Assembly (NCBI RefSeq): GCF_030818935.1
Contig: NZ_JAUTBD010000001.1
Span: 1,984,001 to 2,048,000 of the forward strand
Direction: 5' to 3'
Source of the DNA: Microbacterium sp. SORGH_AS_1204
GTDB taxonomy: Bacteria; Actinomycetota; Actinomycetes; Actinomycetales; Microbacteriaceae
DNA: 64,000 bases
This document shows positions 9,401 through 18,009 of this stretch, in pieces (the first letter of the stretch is position 1; the number at the start of each line of letters is the position of its first letter). The translations under genes were made by a program, and so were the position numbers. The notes under the pieces are model-generated. The model worked only from the letters and a program-made list of their open reading frames with translations, ran no database searches and was not told the DNA's origin.

Positions 9401-9697
9401 TCAGAGAAGCGAACGCTGGAGCACAGCCTTTTCCAGGTTGGCCGAGACCCGGGGTAGGAGTCGGCAGAGATCTTCCTCGAGCACGACAGAGAGGCAGATG
9501 AGCGTCTGGAGCCGGGGATTCGACGGTGTCCCCGGGTTCGATTCCCCGTTCTCCATCTTCTGGTAGGTGAAGGTGGAGATGCCGGCACTCAGGGCTACTC
9601 GCTCTTGGGTGAGACCCACGCGGGATCGCGCCGCCTGCAGGTTACGCCCGAGATCTCGGGAGTAAGCGACCCAGGGATCTAGACCATCAGGCTTCAC
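9401..9697 (-). CDS. XRE-family helix-turn-helix regulator
   Basis: The 98-residue protein carries an N-terminal helix-turn-helix of the phage Cro/CI type: LGRNLQAARSRVGLTQERVALSAGISTFTYQKMENGESNPG, with the classic LTQ...AG.S...Y...E.G pattern. The C-terminal part (about 60-98) is short and helical. It is probably a DNA-binding repressor. Three related palindromes (6759, 8807, 9886) lie within 3 kb on either side and are candidate targets. The minus-strand sequence upstream includes TAGAAT near 9766-9771 as a possible -10. It is convergent with the DUF6907-like gene. Confidence 0.85.
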   Translation of the reverse strand: MKPDGLDPWVAYSRDLGRNLQAARSRVGLTQERVALSAGISTFTYQKMENGESNPGTPSNPRLQTLICLSVVLEEDLCRLLPRVSANLEKAVLQRSLL

Positions 9698-9885
9698 AGT
9701 CAGTAACCGTTCCCCGCGATCGAGGCAGGGCGCCCGGGAGCTGTGCCGTGGTCATGAACCATATTCTACCGCCGACCTGGAGGCGACCGGTCGATCGCCT
9801 AACTTCCCGCAAAACGACCGGCCGCGCCGTCCGTCAAAACGACGAAATCCCACCTCAGACAGCACTTTCGCGCCGTCGAATGATG

Positions 9886-9903
9886 TACCATGTACACATG
9901 GCA
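9886..9903. promoter_or_regulatory. Palindromic operator-like site (site 3)
   Basis: TACCATGT-AC-ACATGGCA contains a perfect CCATGT/ACATGG inverted repeat with a 2-nt centre, the best palindrome of the three. It lies about 190 bp upstream of the XRE gene and just upstream of a short hairpin-ended segment (9904-10052). On the minus strand it runs into TACATC, a weak -10. Confidence 0.4.
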
Positions 9904-10010
9904 AAGGGGTGATTCGCCCCGCCGCTCAGCCCATAGATGCAATCGCCGCATGGCGAGTAGAACGTCCGTCATTCCCCGATGGCGGATGGCCGTTCCCATC
10001 GGGAGCGGTT

Positions 10011-10052
10011 GGCCCCCGGCGCCCGATGACCCCTACCTCAGCGCCGGGGGCC
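10011..10052 (+). terminator. Strong GC hairpin ending a short intergenic segment
   Basis: A perfect 12-bp stem (10011-10022 with 10041-10052) with an 18-nt loop is followed by GCTCTTCTTGCC. It could end a short transcript starting near site 3. A GTG-start ORF at 9909-10136 runs through it but lacks a properly spaced ribosome binding site. Confidence 0.45.
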
Positions 10053-10083
10053 GCTCTTCTTGCCTCATTCACACAGCCGATCG

Positions 10084-10296
10084 TCAGTGGTTGTCGCGAT
10101 AGCTTGATCCCGCAGCCGCGGGGGCGGCCAGAATGAGGGCGATGAGAAGCAGCACTGCTCCCCCGTCGCCGTGGTTGGGAATGGTCAACGCGCCCGCCAC
10201 TGCGAACGCGATGACTGCCGTCCAGAGGACGACGGTGGCGAACGGGGAGGCCCAGAAAGGCCGATGTGCGACAGGGTGCGCGTAAGGGTGATGCAT
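10084..10296 (-). CDS. Small two-helix membrane protein (70 aa)
   Basis: The product starts MHHPYAHPVAHRPFW, followed by two hydrophobic helices (about 18-37 and 46-62). GGCGAGGAG lies at good distance before the ATG at 10296. A plausible promoter (TAGGCA-17-TACTAT) lies about 85 nt upstream. It resembles the many short actinobacterial membrane proteins of unknown role. No partner gene is apparent. Confidence 0.6.
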   Translation of the reverse strand: MHHPYAHPVAHRPFWASPFATVVLWTAVIAFAVAGALTIPNHGDGGAVLLLIALILAAPAAAGSSYRDNH

Positions 10297-10381
10297 GGCT
10301 CCTCGCCTTCGAGTTGCTCTGAATGAAGCCTGTCCAGGGGGTGCGACAGGGCCGAGTCGGACACCGACGTCGACTGCGTTA

Positions 10382-10410
10382 ATAGTATGCGGTCGTTGCG
10401 CTTCTGCCTA
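10382..10410 (-). promoter_or_regulatory. Candidate sigma-70 promoter for the 70-aa membrane protein
   Basis: On the minus strand TAGGCA (10410-10405) and TACTAT (10387-10382) are separated by 17 nt, about 85 nt upstream of the ATG at 10296. Confidence 0.35.
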
Positions 10411-10546
10411 TGCATTGCGCACAGCATTCTTTCCCTGGTACGGCCGTTGAGAAATGCCCGCGAGGCCGACGAGACAGAGTCCGACGACGCCGGCTGGAAT
10501 CGCCGCGGGATCCTCCCGGTCGCCCGGCCTCGGCGGCTAGGCTGGG

Positions 10547-11206
10547 GTGTCGGCTCAGCCGCGTGAGTTCTGCCTCTTGAAAACTTGGATCATCGTGCTC
10601 AACATTCTCACGGTATGCACCGGAAATATTTGCCGGTCTCCGCTGGCGGCTCAAGTTCTCTCAGCGCGACTTCTGCCTTTGGGCGTTCACGTGTCGAGCG
10701 CCGGCACTCGCGCGCCGGCTGGACGCCCGATGACGCCGGAGGCGAGAAGTCTCGCCGCCGCACGCGGCGTGGGTGACGACGAGAGCGGGCAACACCGCAG
10801 TCGCCTTCTCACGTCTGATCTGCTTCGGTCGGCAGATCTCATCCTCGCGATGTCTCGAGAGCATAGACGTGCCATTGTCGAGATGGAGCCGGCGCAGCTG
10901 CGACGCGTTTTCACGATTCGAGAGTTCGCGCGTTTGACGGAGGGTGTTCCCGACGAGGAGTTCACCCGCCTCCGCGCCTCAGCCCCCACTGAGGGTGACG
11001 ACGAACGGTATCGGCCATTCGACGACGTTCTCGCTGCCGTCGCCGCGCGACGCGGGTTTGTTGAAGCCCCCGCGAACGCCAGCGACGATGACGTGATCGA
11101 TCCGTATCTTCAGCCGATCGACGTGTACGAGAGGTGCGGAGAAGAACTGGGCCCTGCAATCGATGCCGTCGAACGAGTCGTGAGGCTCGCGCACCGCGGC
11201 CGGTGA
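10547..11206 (+). CDS. Low-molecular-weight protein-tyrosine phosphatase
   Basis: The 219-residue product has the CX5R phosphate-binding loop VCTGNICRSP (Cys24-Arg30) near its N-terminus and a DP motif (VIDPY, about residue 187) that supplies the general acid in this family. LMW phosphatases in exopolysaccharide loci dephosphorylate the cognate tyrosine kinase; here the kinase is encoded 14 kb away at 24387, at the other end of the locus. At about 200 residues it is longer than the typical 150-residue Wzb, like several actinobacterial members. The GTG at 10547 is uncertain; a GTG at 10595, just before the catalytic loop, is an alternative. A strong hairpin follows the gene. Confidence 0.85.
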   Translation: MSAQPREFCLLKTWIIVLNILTVCTGNICRSPLAAQVLSARLLPLGVHVSSAGTRAPAGRPMTPEARSLAAARGVGDDESGQHRSRLLTSDLLRSADLILAMSREHRRAIVEMEPAQLRRVFTIREFARLTEGVPDEEFTRLRASAPTEGDDERYRPFDDVLAAVAARRGFVEAPANASDDDVIDPYLQPIDVYERCGEELGPAIDAVERVVRLAHRGR

Positions 11207-11229
11207 TCCGGCCGGGCCGCGAAGATCCG

Positions 11230-11264
11230 ACCGGCAGCACATCGTTCTGTGATGTGCTGCCGGT
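11230..11264. terminator. Terminator between LMW phosphatase and Dabb genes
   Basis: A perfect 14-bp stem (11230-11243 with 11251-11264) around a 7-nt loop lies between convergent genes, so it can serve both strands. Confidence 0.7.
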
Positions 11265-11289
11265 TCGGCTTCGCGGAGGGTTGCAGAGC

Positions 11290-11574
11290 TTATGAACGCT
11301 CGATGTCGCCTACCCACCAGTCCGAGATCTGTGCCATGCGACCGGCGACGCGCCCATGGTCCGCTCCCCCGCGCCACGACTCGAACGCGCCTGCGTCGAC
11401 GAAGGTGGCATCCTCGACGATGATGCGCCCCTTGCGGGTGTCGAGCGACAGCGCGACGTTCCACTCGATGATGCCGGGATCGTCGCCGAGCGCTCTCAAC
11501 GCGGAGAGGGCATCCGACAAATCTGCATCCGTGATCTCGTCATGCACACGGAACAGCACGATGTGTCGGAACAT
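11290..11574 (-). CDS. Dabb-family (stress-responsive A/B barrel) protein
   Basis: The 94-residue product begins MFRHIVLFRVHDEIT and has the ferredoxin-like pattern of Dabb proteins: the N-terminal HIVLFR strand, a central helix, and a C-terminal ISDWWVGDIE. These small dimeric proteins have varied or unknown roles. It is the last gene of the GT4-gmd-fcl transcription unit: its ATG (11574-11572) directly adjoins the stop of fcl at 11575. Whether it acts in sugar metabolism is not known. Confidence 0.85.
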   Translation of the reverse strand: MFRHIVLFRVHDEITDADLSDALSALRALGDDPGIIEWNVALSLDTRKGRIIVEDATFVDAGAFESWRGGADHGRVAGRMAQISDWWVGDIERS

Positions 11575-12558
11575 CTATTCGCGGATGGTGTCGACGTGGT
11601 CGCGATACCAGGCGACGGTGCGCTCCATGCCCTCTTCGAGGGAGATGGATGCCGTCCATCCGGCCTCGGCGAGCTTTGAGACGTCGAGCAGCTTCTGCGG
11701 GGTTCCGTCGGGCTTCGAGGTGTCCCACTCGGTCTCGCCGGTGTAGCCCGTGACCCGCGCGATGGTCTCGGCGATCTCGCGGATCGTGACGTCGCTGCCG
11801 GTGCCGACGTTGACCTGATCGGGTCCGTCGTAGTGCTCCATGAGGTGCAGGCAGGCGTCGGCCATGTCATCGGCGTGCAGGAATTCGCGGCGAGGCGTGC
11901 CGGTCCCCCAGTTGGTGACGCTGCCGGCGCCCGTCTGGGCGGCCTCGTCGTAGCGGCGGATGAGCGCCGGCAGCACGTGCGAACCCTTGGGCGAGAAGTT
12001 GTCGTTGGGCCCGTAGAGGTTCGTCGGCATGGCGCTGATCCACGGTAGCCCGTACTGACGGCGCACCGCCTGGGTCTGCAGGATGCCGGCGATCTTGGCG
12101 ATCGCGTACGCGTCGTTCGTCGGCTCGAGGTGGCCGGTGAGCAGCGAGTCCTCGCGGATGGGCTGTTCGGCGAACTTCGGGTAGATGCACGACGACCCGA
12201 GGAAGAGCACGCGTTCCACGTCGTTCGCCAGCGCGGCGTCGAGCACGTTCACCTGGATGCGCATGTTGTCGCTGAGGAAGTCCACCGGGTAGGTGGAGTT
12301 GGCCAGGATGCCCCCGACTTTCGCCGCGGCGAGCACCACGTATTTGGGCTTCGTCTCCCCCATGTATGCGAAGACCGCGTCGCGGTCTTTCAGGTCGAGC
12401 TCTGCGGAGGTCTTGCCGATGATGTGGGCGAAGCCCGACGATTCGAGCTTGCGGACGATTGCCGAGCCGACGAGACCGCGGTGTCCGGCGACGTAGAACG
12501 TCGCGTCTCGGTCCAGTTCTTGCGGGGTGTATGCGACGCCGTCGACCGCAGTGGTCAC
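11575..12558 (-). CDS. fcl: GDP-L-fucose synthase
   Basis: This 327-residue short-chain dehydrogenase epimerises and reduces GDP-4-keto-6-deoxy-mannose to GDP-L-fucose with NADPH. The Rossmann glycine motif GHRGLVG lies at about 25-31, SSCIYP at 122-127 and the catalytic YAIAK at 151-155. [11 protein letters not shown] is also typical of the family. The GTG at 12558 was chosen because it overlaps the gmd stop as GTGA; the frame stays open upstream only as a shadow. Together with gmd it completes the two-step conversion of GDP-mannose to GDP-L-fucose, indicating fucose in the surface polysaccharide. Confidence 0.95.
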   Translation of the reverse strand: MTTAVDGVAYTPQELDRDATFYVAGHRGLVGSAIVRKLESSGFAHIIGKTSAELDLKDRDAVFAYMGETKPKYVVLAAAKVGGILANSTYPVDFLSDNMRIQVNVLDAALANDVERVLFLGSSCIYPKFAEQPIREDSLLTGHLEPTNDAYAIAKIAGILQTQAVRRQYGLPWISAMPTNLYGPNDNFSPKGSHVLPALIRRYDEAAQTGAGSVTNWGTGTPRREFLHADDMADACLHLMEHYDGPDQVNVGTGSDVTIREIAETIARVTGYTGETEWDTSKPDGTPQKLLDVSKLAEAGWTASISLEEGMERTVAWYRDHVDTIRE

Positions 12559-13604
12559 GCGCGAGCTCCGAGAAGCTCCGCGTTGCCCCAGGTGGGCAGC
12601 TTCACGGTGTCGATCCAGTCGGCGCCGCGCTCGAGCGCCGTGACGTCGGCGTCGACCATGAGCTTCGCCAGCTCGTTGCCGTCGATGGTGGGCACCCAGC
12701 CGAGCTTGTCGGCGGCCTTGGAGGGGTCGCCGATGAGGGCGTCGACCTCGGTGGGACGCAGGTAACGCTCGTCGAACTTGACGAATTCCTGCCAGTCGAG
12801 TCCGACGTGTCCGAATGACGTCTCGAGGAAGTCGCGGATGGTGTACCCGACACCCGTGGCCAGCACGAAGTCTTCCGGCGTGTCTGCTTGCAGCATGCGC
12901 CACATGCCCTCGACGTACTCGGCGGCGTACCCCCAGTCGCGGATCGAGTCGAGGTTGCCCAGGTAGAGGTTCTTTTCCAGGCCGGCGTTGATGCGTGCCA
13001 CGGCGCGGGTGATCTTGCGGGTCACGAACGTTTCACCGCGGCGCGGGGATTCGTGGTTGAACAGGATGCCGTTGACCGCGAACATGTCGTAGGCCTCGCG
13101 GTAGTTCTTGGTGATCCAGTAGCTGTAGAGCTTGGCGGCCGCGTAGGGCGAGCGCGGGTAGAACGGCGTTTCTTCGTTCTGCGGCGGCGGGGTCGCCCCG
13201 TACAGCTCCGACGTGGAGGCCTGGTAGTACTTCGTGTCGATGCCGGAGAGCCGAACGGCCTCGAGAAGGCGGATGGTGCCGGTGCCCGTGGTGTCAGCGG
13301 TGTGCTCGGGCTCGTCGAACGAAACGCGCACGTGCGATTGCGCGGCGAGGTTGTAGACCTCGTCGGGGTTGATCTCCGCCATGAGCGTCACGAGCCGCGC
13401 ACCGTCGGAGAGGTCGCCGTAGTGCAAGAAGAGCTTCGCCTCGGGGTCGTGCGGGTCGACGTAGAGGTGGTCGATGCGGTGGGTGTTGAACGTCGAGGCG
13501 CGGCGAATGAGGCCGTGCACTTCATACCCCTTAGACAGGAGCAGTTCTGCGAGGTAAGAGCCGTCCTGGCCGGTGATGCCAGTGATGAGAGCGCGCTTCG
13601 TCAA
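12555..13604 (-). CDS. gmd: GDP-mannose 4,6-dehydratase
   Basis: The 349-residue enzyme converts GDP-D-mannose to GDP-4-keto-6-deoxy-D-mannose. Visible signatures are [10 protein letters not shown] (Rossmann loop, 9-18), [24 protein letters not shown] (about 130-136) and YAAAK (154-158). Length and motifs match the family throughout. It overlaps the preceding glycosyltransferase by 4 nt (ATGA) and the following fcl by 4 nt (GTGA), so the unit is tightly coupled. No GDP-mannose pyrophosphorylase is encoded in the window, so the precursor must come from elsewhere. Confidence 0.97.
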   Translation of the reverse strand: MTKRALITGITGQDGSYLAELLLSKGYEVHGLIRRASTFNTHRIDHLYVDPHDPEAKLFLHYGDLSDGARLVTLMAEINPDEVYNLAAQSHVRVSFDEPEHTADTTGTGTIRLLEAVRLSGIDTKYYQASTSELYGATPPPQNEETPFYPRSPYAAAKLYSYWITKNYREAYDMFAVNGILFNHESPRRGETFVTRKITRAVARINAGLEKNLYLGNLDSIRDWGYAAEYVEGMWRMLQADTPEDFVLATGVGYTIRDFLETSFGHVGLDWQEFVKFDERYLRPTEVDALIGDPSKAADKLGWVPTIDGNELAKLMVDADVTALERGADWIDTVKLPTWGNAELLGARA

Positions 13605-14890
13605 GAGAAGATACCGTTCTTTGTCGATTTTTTCGGGCGAGGAGGAGTCTGTCCAGCGGCAGTGGTCAGATCCGTGAGGAGCCTATCGAAACGGTCGATC
13701 GCAGATGTTTCCTCGAGCACTCTCTCTTTGTAACGTCTGCCGTTCTCGCCGAGCCGGGACGCTTCGTCACGGTCGGACGCGAGCACTTTCACGCCGTCGA
13801 GGAGAGCGACCGGGTCGCCCGCGCCGACGACGATTCCGGCCTGCGCAGTGACAATTTCTTGCGCGGTGATGCCCGAGCTATCGGTGGCAGCCAGTACGGG
13901 GCGTCCCGACGCGAAATACGACGTCAACTTGCTGGGAACGCACATTTCCGACACACCCGGCAATTCGTTCACCAAGAGAACATCGGCCGCCTGCAGCACC
14001 TCAGAGAACGCTCCGTGATCGAGCGGCGGCATGATCTCGGTGGTCGTCGCCTCGCCCGCGATGCGGTCGACCAACTCGTCGCGCTGCGAACCGCGTCCGA
14101 CGAGAACGAATCGAACCCTTTCCCCCAACCGGTGAGCAAGGCGGCCGGCGTCGACGACGTGGTGCAGCCCCTGCTTCACGCCCATGTTGCCGGTGTGCAC
14201 GACGACGACCTCGTCATCGCTCCATCCATGTGATCGCCGCACAGCAGCGACGTCGACCTTCGGCATCGGGGGCAGATGCGTCCAGTTGCGCACGACCGCG
14301 GTGCGGTCGAGCGGCACGTCGAAGTCGCGGTGGACCCGCTCAGCAAAACGATCGTGGATGACGACGACCATCGTGGCCGATCGGAGGAGCCATTTCTCGA
14401 TCCCCCGGATCACCCGTGCTGCCATCCCGGAACCTTGGCCGGTCTCCGCAAGCCCGAGACCGTAAAGGTCCTGCACCCAGATGACGAACGGTGTCGTCGG
14501 ATGCGTGATCCGCGACCGCAGACGAACCAAAGCCGACGAGATCAGCGCGGGAGAGACGGCGACGACAACGTCTGGGCGCCCCCAGCGGGTAAATACCTGC
14601 CGCAAACCGAAGGTGACCTCGGCCGCCAAACGAGGCACAGGCGTGGGGCGAGACGGAATGAAATGACGGAGCCGGTGGACGGAAACGCCGTCGACGTTTT
14701 CGCGACGTGACCATTGCCCGTAACCTGGCGCGACTTTCCAGTCGGGATAATGAGGGTGCCCTGCGAGCGCGCGAACCGCCCGACCACGCCGGGCCAGCCC
14801 GGCGGCCATGGCACCTGTGTAGGGAGAGATTCCCGTAGTCTCCGGGGGGTAGTTCAGCCCAAAGAACAGCGTCGGCGAGGTTTGTTGCAC
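13601..14890 (-). CDS. GT4-family glycosyltransferase (WcaI-like)
   Basis: The 429-residue protein has the two-Rossmann GT-B layout. The N-terminal domain starts [22 protein letters not shown], a WcaI-like motif, and the C-terminal domain has [31 protein letters not shown] and the donor-binding [22 protein letters not shown]. It probably adds a sugar, perhaps fucose given the adjacent gmd-fcl, to the polysaccharide repeat unit; the substrate is not provable from sequence. It heads the minus-strand operon GT4-gmd-fcl-Dabb. The GTG start follows a TATTCT hexamer by 7 nt without a ribosome binding site, so the mRNA is likely leaderless. Confidence 0.88.
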   Translation of the reverse strand: MQQTSPTLFFGLNYPPETTGISPYTGAMAAGLARRGRAVRALAGHPHYPDWKVAPGYGQWSRRENVDGVSVHRLRHFIPSRPTPVPRLAAEVTFGLRQVFTRWGRPDVVVAVSPALISSALVRLRSRITHPTTPFVIWVQDLYGLGLAETGQGSGMAARVIRGIEKWLLRSATMVVVIHDRFAERVHRDFDVPLDRTAVVRNWTHLPPMPKVDVAAVRRSHGWSDDEVVVVHTGNMGVKQGLHHVVDAGRLAHRLGERVRFVLVGRGSQRDELVDRIAGEATTTEIMPPLDHGAFSEVLQAADVLLVNELPGVSEMCVPSKLTSYFASGRPVLAATDSSGITAQEIVTAQAGIVVGAGDPVALLDGVKVLASDRDEASRLGENGRRYKERVLEETSAIDRFDRLLTDLTTAAGQTPPRPKKSTKNGIFS

Positions 14891-14897
14891 ACCGCAA

Positions 14898-14903
14898 AGA
14901 ATA
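14898..14903 (-). promoter_or_regulatory. -10 element TATTCT, leaderless-type, for the GT4-gmd-fcl operon
   Basis: On the minus strand TATTCT is followed by 7 nt and then the GTG at 14890. It lies in the 52-bp gap shared with the divergent plus-strand cluster starting at 14943. Confidence 0.5.
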
Positions 14904-14942
14904 CAGCCGAACGCGTTACATGACCGTTACAGGAAGGCACAA

Positions 14943-15512
14943 GTGAGCGACGTCCCCGTGATAGATCTCTCCCAAGCACCCGGCGAGCGGGCTGCGTGGG
15001 ATCAGCCCGCGTGGAAGGTCTATCTGTGGGCCGTTTGTGAGCTACTATTCGTGACGAATCCGTGGCAGATCAGCTCGGGCCTGCGCATCCGCATTCTCCG
15101 CGGGTTCGGCGCGAAGATCGGAGAGGATGTCATTTTCCGCCCCCGTACGCGCGTGAAGTTCCCGTGGAAGCTCGTGATCGGCGATCGTTCATGGATAGGC
15201 GAGGGAGTGTGGTTTCACAACCAGGACGACATCTTGATCGGCAATGACGTCGTTATATCGCAGGAAACATTTCTCACAACCGGTAGTCACGCGCACCGGC
15301 GAGATATGGCACTGCTGACGCGCCCGATCCGCATCTCAGACGGCGTCTGGATCACCTCTCGATGCATGATTCTGGGAGGGAGCAACATCGGCCGGTCTAC
15401 CTTGATCCGGCCCCTATCGCTTGTCTCGGGCGACACGCTGCCTGATGCTGAGGTGTGGGGGGGAAATCCATTGCGCTACATCCAACCACGATTTGAAAAG
15501 ACATCCAGGTGA
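14943..15512 (+). CDS. WcaF-like hexapeptide acetyltransferase
   Basis: The 189-residue protein has a short helical N-terminus and a left-handed beta-helix of hexapeptide repeats (for example IGEDVIFRP, IGDRSWIGEGVW, IGNDVVISQ). TTGSHAHRRDM carries the conserved His of the WcaF/NodL acetyltransferase group, and VWGGNPLRYI is the usual C-terminal signature. It probably O-acetylates a sugar or lipid-linked oligosaccharide. AGGAAGG precedes the GTG start. It is the first gene of a seven-gene plus-strand run with mostly overlapping ends. Confidence 0.88.
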   Translation: MSDVPVIDLSQAPGERAAWDQPAWKVYLWAVCELLFVTNPWQISSGLRIRILRGFGAKIGEDVIFRPRTRVKFPWKLVIGDRSWIGEGVWFHNQDDILIGNDVVISQETFLTTGSHAHRRDMALLTRPIRISDGVWITSRCMILGGSNIGRSTLIRPLSLVSGDTLPDAEVWGGNPLRYIQPRFEKTSR

Positions 15513-16360
15513 CCATCACTGAGATTTCCGTAATTGTTTTGACCAAGAACGAAGAAGCCGGGCTAGCCAACACGCTACGACGGTTGAGCGACTTCGACGA
15601 CCTGATTGTCGTGGATTCGGGCAGCAGCGATCGGACCGTCGAGATAGCAAAAGCTCACGGAGCGCGCGTCGTCGATTTCTCGTGGGACGGCCGTTATCCC
15701 AAGAAGAAGCAATGGTCCCTCGAACACGCCAAGCCGCGGAACCCCTGGGTCCTGTTGCTGGACGCCGATGAGTACCCCTCTCCGGCGCTGGTCGCGGAAT
15801 TGCACCGTTTGGCACCGAAGCTTAGCGGGTTACCAAATGGCGCTTTTGATATCCAGCTGCTGTATCGATTCGCAGGAAAGCTGTTACGCCACGGACATGT
15901 CGTGACTAAACGATCTCTCTTGCACACGTCCCGCGCTCGCTTCCCGGAGATAGATGACCTGTCCGCTCCGGGAATCCGCGAAGTTGAAGGCCATTATCAG
16001 CCGGATTCAGCATCGCCTATCGGTCGGCTTAGCCAACGAATTGTCCACGACGACCGCGACCCCGTCAACAGTTGGTTCTCTCGCCACAATCGCTATTCCG
16101 ACTGGGAGGCCCATTTGCGACTCAATGACGCTCTCCGATCACAAGTCGCGAGCAAGCGGACAAAGAAGGGCCGCGTCTTCGACGCCGTGCCCTTCAAACC
16201 CGTATTGTTCTTCGTATACGCATATATCGCACGAGCCGGCTTCCTCGATGGTCGCGCTGGGTTTGATTATGCCGCCGCCCTGTCGATGTACTACTGGCAA
16301 ATTGGCGTGAAATACCGGGAGTTGCAACGCGACCAGAAGGAGCACGATGCGCCGCGCTAG
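15509..16360 (+). CDS. GT2-family glycosyltransferase (WaaE/KdtX-like)
   Basis: The 283-residue protein starts with ISVIVLTKNEEAGLANTLRRL, followed by LIVVDSGSSDRTVEIA and WVLLLDADEYPS, where DAD is the metal-binding DXD of GT-A enzymes. The region KKKQWSLEHAK and a C-terminal hydrophobic stretch (VLFFVYAYIARAGFLDGRAGFDYA) match the WaaE/KdtX branch. Its GTG start overlaps the upstream stop as GTGA. The acceptor is unknown. Codon use is less GC-biased than in core genes. Confidence 0.88.
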   Translation: MTITEISVIVLTKNEEAGLANTLRRLSDFDDLIVVDSGSSDRTVEIAKAHGARVVDFSWDGRYPKKKQWSLEHAKPRNPWVLLLDADEYPSPALVAELHRLAPKLSGLPNGAFDIQLLYRFAGKLLRHGHVVTKRSLLHTSRARFPEIDDLSAPGIREVEGHYQPDSASPIGRLSQRIVHDDRDPVNSWFSRHNRYSDWEAHLRLNDALRSQVASKRTKKGRVFDAVPFKPVLFFVYAYIARAGFLDGRAGFDYAAALSMYYWQIGVKYRELQRDQKEHDAPR

Positions 16361-17420
16361 TACCAAGGCAGTCTTCTATCTGGCAGTCTTACCCGCATAC
16401 CGCCAGCGCTGCATGAGCATCTTGCTCGATGCAGCGCCTGAAACAGTCTTGATGTGTTCCGCCGCCCATCTTGACAGATCCGTGAGAACGGGTATTGAGA
16501 GCCGACAGTACAGGCAAATTCCTATGGTGCGGCTGTTCGGTCGAGCCTTCGTCCAGTACGGCGGCTTAATGACCGCGATGAGTGCGCGAGTACTCGTTGT
16601 CGATTTGAATCCTCGCAGCCTGACGGCCTGGATACTGCTTGCTATTCGCCGGGTGCTCAGGCGTCGATCACTCGTCTGGGGCCATCTTTTTCCCCAGGCG
16701 GGCAGCGATTCTTCGACACGAATGCTACGGCTGGCTATGCGTCGGTTGTCGAACGGTACGATCAGCTACTCGTATGCAAATAAGCGTCAGGCCGAACTCG
16801 AGATGCCGGACCGGCCCGTGTGGGTGGCGCCGAACGCAATCTATACACGAAGCGAATTGAGTCACGCACTTGCTACGGATACCGAAAGAGGGGCACTCGT
16901 CTACGTCGGCAGATTTGAACACGCCAAGAAGGTGGAGGTTCTAATCCAGGCGTTCTCGAAGTCGCGGGCCGCCGCGGAAGGGGCAATGCTACACCTCGTT
17001 GGTGATGGTTCGCAGCGTGAAGAACTATCTCAGCTCGTGTCAAGCCTTGGCCTGCTCTCATCAGTCACCTTTTACGGATGGATCCAAGACTTCGAAGTTC
17101 TAGAGGGCGTCTACAGCACAGCATTCGCCAGCACCTCACCCGGATTCGCAGGGCTTGGCCTCACACAGTCCCTCGGCTTCGGGGTTCCAATGATCGTAAG
17201 TAAAGGTGAGCCTCACTCACCCGAGATTGAGCTTTCCGAAACAGGCGGTGTCTTGTGGGCAGACGAAAGCACAGTGGAAGCATGGGTTGAAGCAATTAAT
17301 CGGGCATGGGCCAGCAGAACAGCGCCACGACCGGAGTTACGGGACTTCGTAGTCGAAAGATACTCGGCCGATGCGATGGCCGAGGGGCTGTTGTTGGCGC
17401 TGGCAGACGAGAGTTACTGA
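16347..17420 (+). CDS. GT4-family glycosyltransferase
   Basis: The 357-residue protein has weak N-terminal similarity to known families but a clear C-terminal GT-B donor domain: YVGRFEHAKKVEVLIQAF, HLVGDGSQREEL and GFAGLGLTQSLGFGVPMIVSKGEPHSPEIEL. The N-terminal domain has a hydrophobic segment (VQYGGLMTAMSARVLVVDLN) suitable for membrane contact. It overlaps the upstream gene by 14 bp and stops one base before the next ATG. Substrate unknown; it should extend the lipid-linked repeat unit. Confidence 0.82.
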   Translation: MRRASTKAVFYLAVLPAYRQRCMSILLDAAPETVLMCSAAHLDRSVRTGIESRQYRQIPMVRLFGRAFVQYGGLMTAMSARVLVVDLNPRSLTAWILLAIRRVLRRRSLVWGHLFPQAGSDSSTRMLRLAMRRLSNGTISYSYANKRQAELEMPDRPVWVAPNAIYTRSELSHALATDTERGALVYVGRFEHAKKVEVLIQAFSKSRAAAEGAMLHLVGDGSQREELSQLVSSLGLLSSVTFYGWIQDFEVLEGVYSTAFASTSPGFAGLGLTQSLGFGVPMIVSKGEPHSPEIELSETGGVLWADESTVEAWVEAINRAWASRTAPRPELRDFVVERYSADAMAEGLLLALADESY

Positions 17421-17421
17421 G

Positions 17422-18009
17422 ATGGACAAGCTGAACACTATCGGCCGGTCAACCCTATCCGGGTGGCGCCAATCCTTGATGCGCGCGGCGCTTCGAAAGA
17501 TCTGCGTTCACGAGAACGTGCAGTACGGCGAGCAATTTAGAGTCGGGCGCGGGGCCGTGATTAGCTCACCGCACGGACTGGTCATCGGCAATTCTGTGTC
17601 AGTCGGACCGCACTCGATTGTGCAGGTGGACGGCGAGATCGGCGACTATGCACTTATTGGCATGGGAGTACAGATCGTCGGCCGAGATGATCACGCTATA
17701 CACGAAGTCGGCGTTCCATATGTCCTTTCTACCTGGGTAGCCGACCGTCCCCGGAGAACACGCGACGCTGTTCATATTGGTCGAGATGTTTGGATCGGAG
17801 GACGGGCGACCGTACTCGGCGGGGTCTCTATCGGCGAGGGGGCACTGATCGGCTCCGCGGCGGTCGTCACACGCGATGTTCCCGCATACGCAATCGCTGT
17901 CGGTAATCCGGCGCGCGTTGTGGGACACCGATTCGATCCTGCCGCGCAGGCGCGTCATTCGGCCTCTCTCGATCGGCTGACCGCCCAGAATGAAGTCCGG
18001 TTCGAATGA
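17422..18009 (+). CDS. Hexapeptide (left-handed beta-helix) acyltransferase
   Basis: The 195-residue product from ATG 17422 contains many hexapeptide turns (VGRGAVISSP, IGNSVSVGPH, IGDYALIGMG, IGRDVWIGGR, IGEGALIGSAAVV) and the closing AVGNPARVVG of sugar O-acetyltransferases. RDDHAIHEVG may provide the catalytic His. The ATG lies one base after the upstream stop. The frame is open 51 nt further upstream, but that part overlaps the previous gene. It is the second of three acyltransferases here, implying a heavily decorated polymer. Confidence 0.85.
   Translation: MDKLNTIGRSTLSGWRQSLMRAALRKICVHENVQYGEQFRVGRGAVISSPHGLVIGNSVSVGPHSIVQVDGEIGDYALIGMGVQIVGRDDHAIHEVGVPYVLSTWVADRPRRTRDAVHIGRDVWIGGRATVLGGVSIGEGALIGSAAVVTRDVPAYAIAVGNPARVVGHRFDPAAQARHSASLDRLTAQNEVRFE

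Noticed and set aside
9909..10136. GTG-start ORF of 75 aa
   Set aside because: The purine-rich stretch is too close to the GTG, and a perfect 12-bp hairpin lies in the middle. It could still be real, so the segment is noted as a possible short transcript.
8505..10300. Integrated mobile element at the tRNA-fMet gene
   Set aside because: No integrase, excisionase or repeat of the tRNA 3' end was found. Only the XRE/DUF6907 pair and lower gene density hint at accessory DNA.
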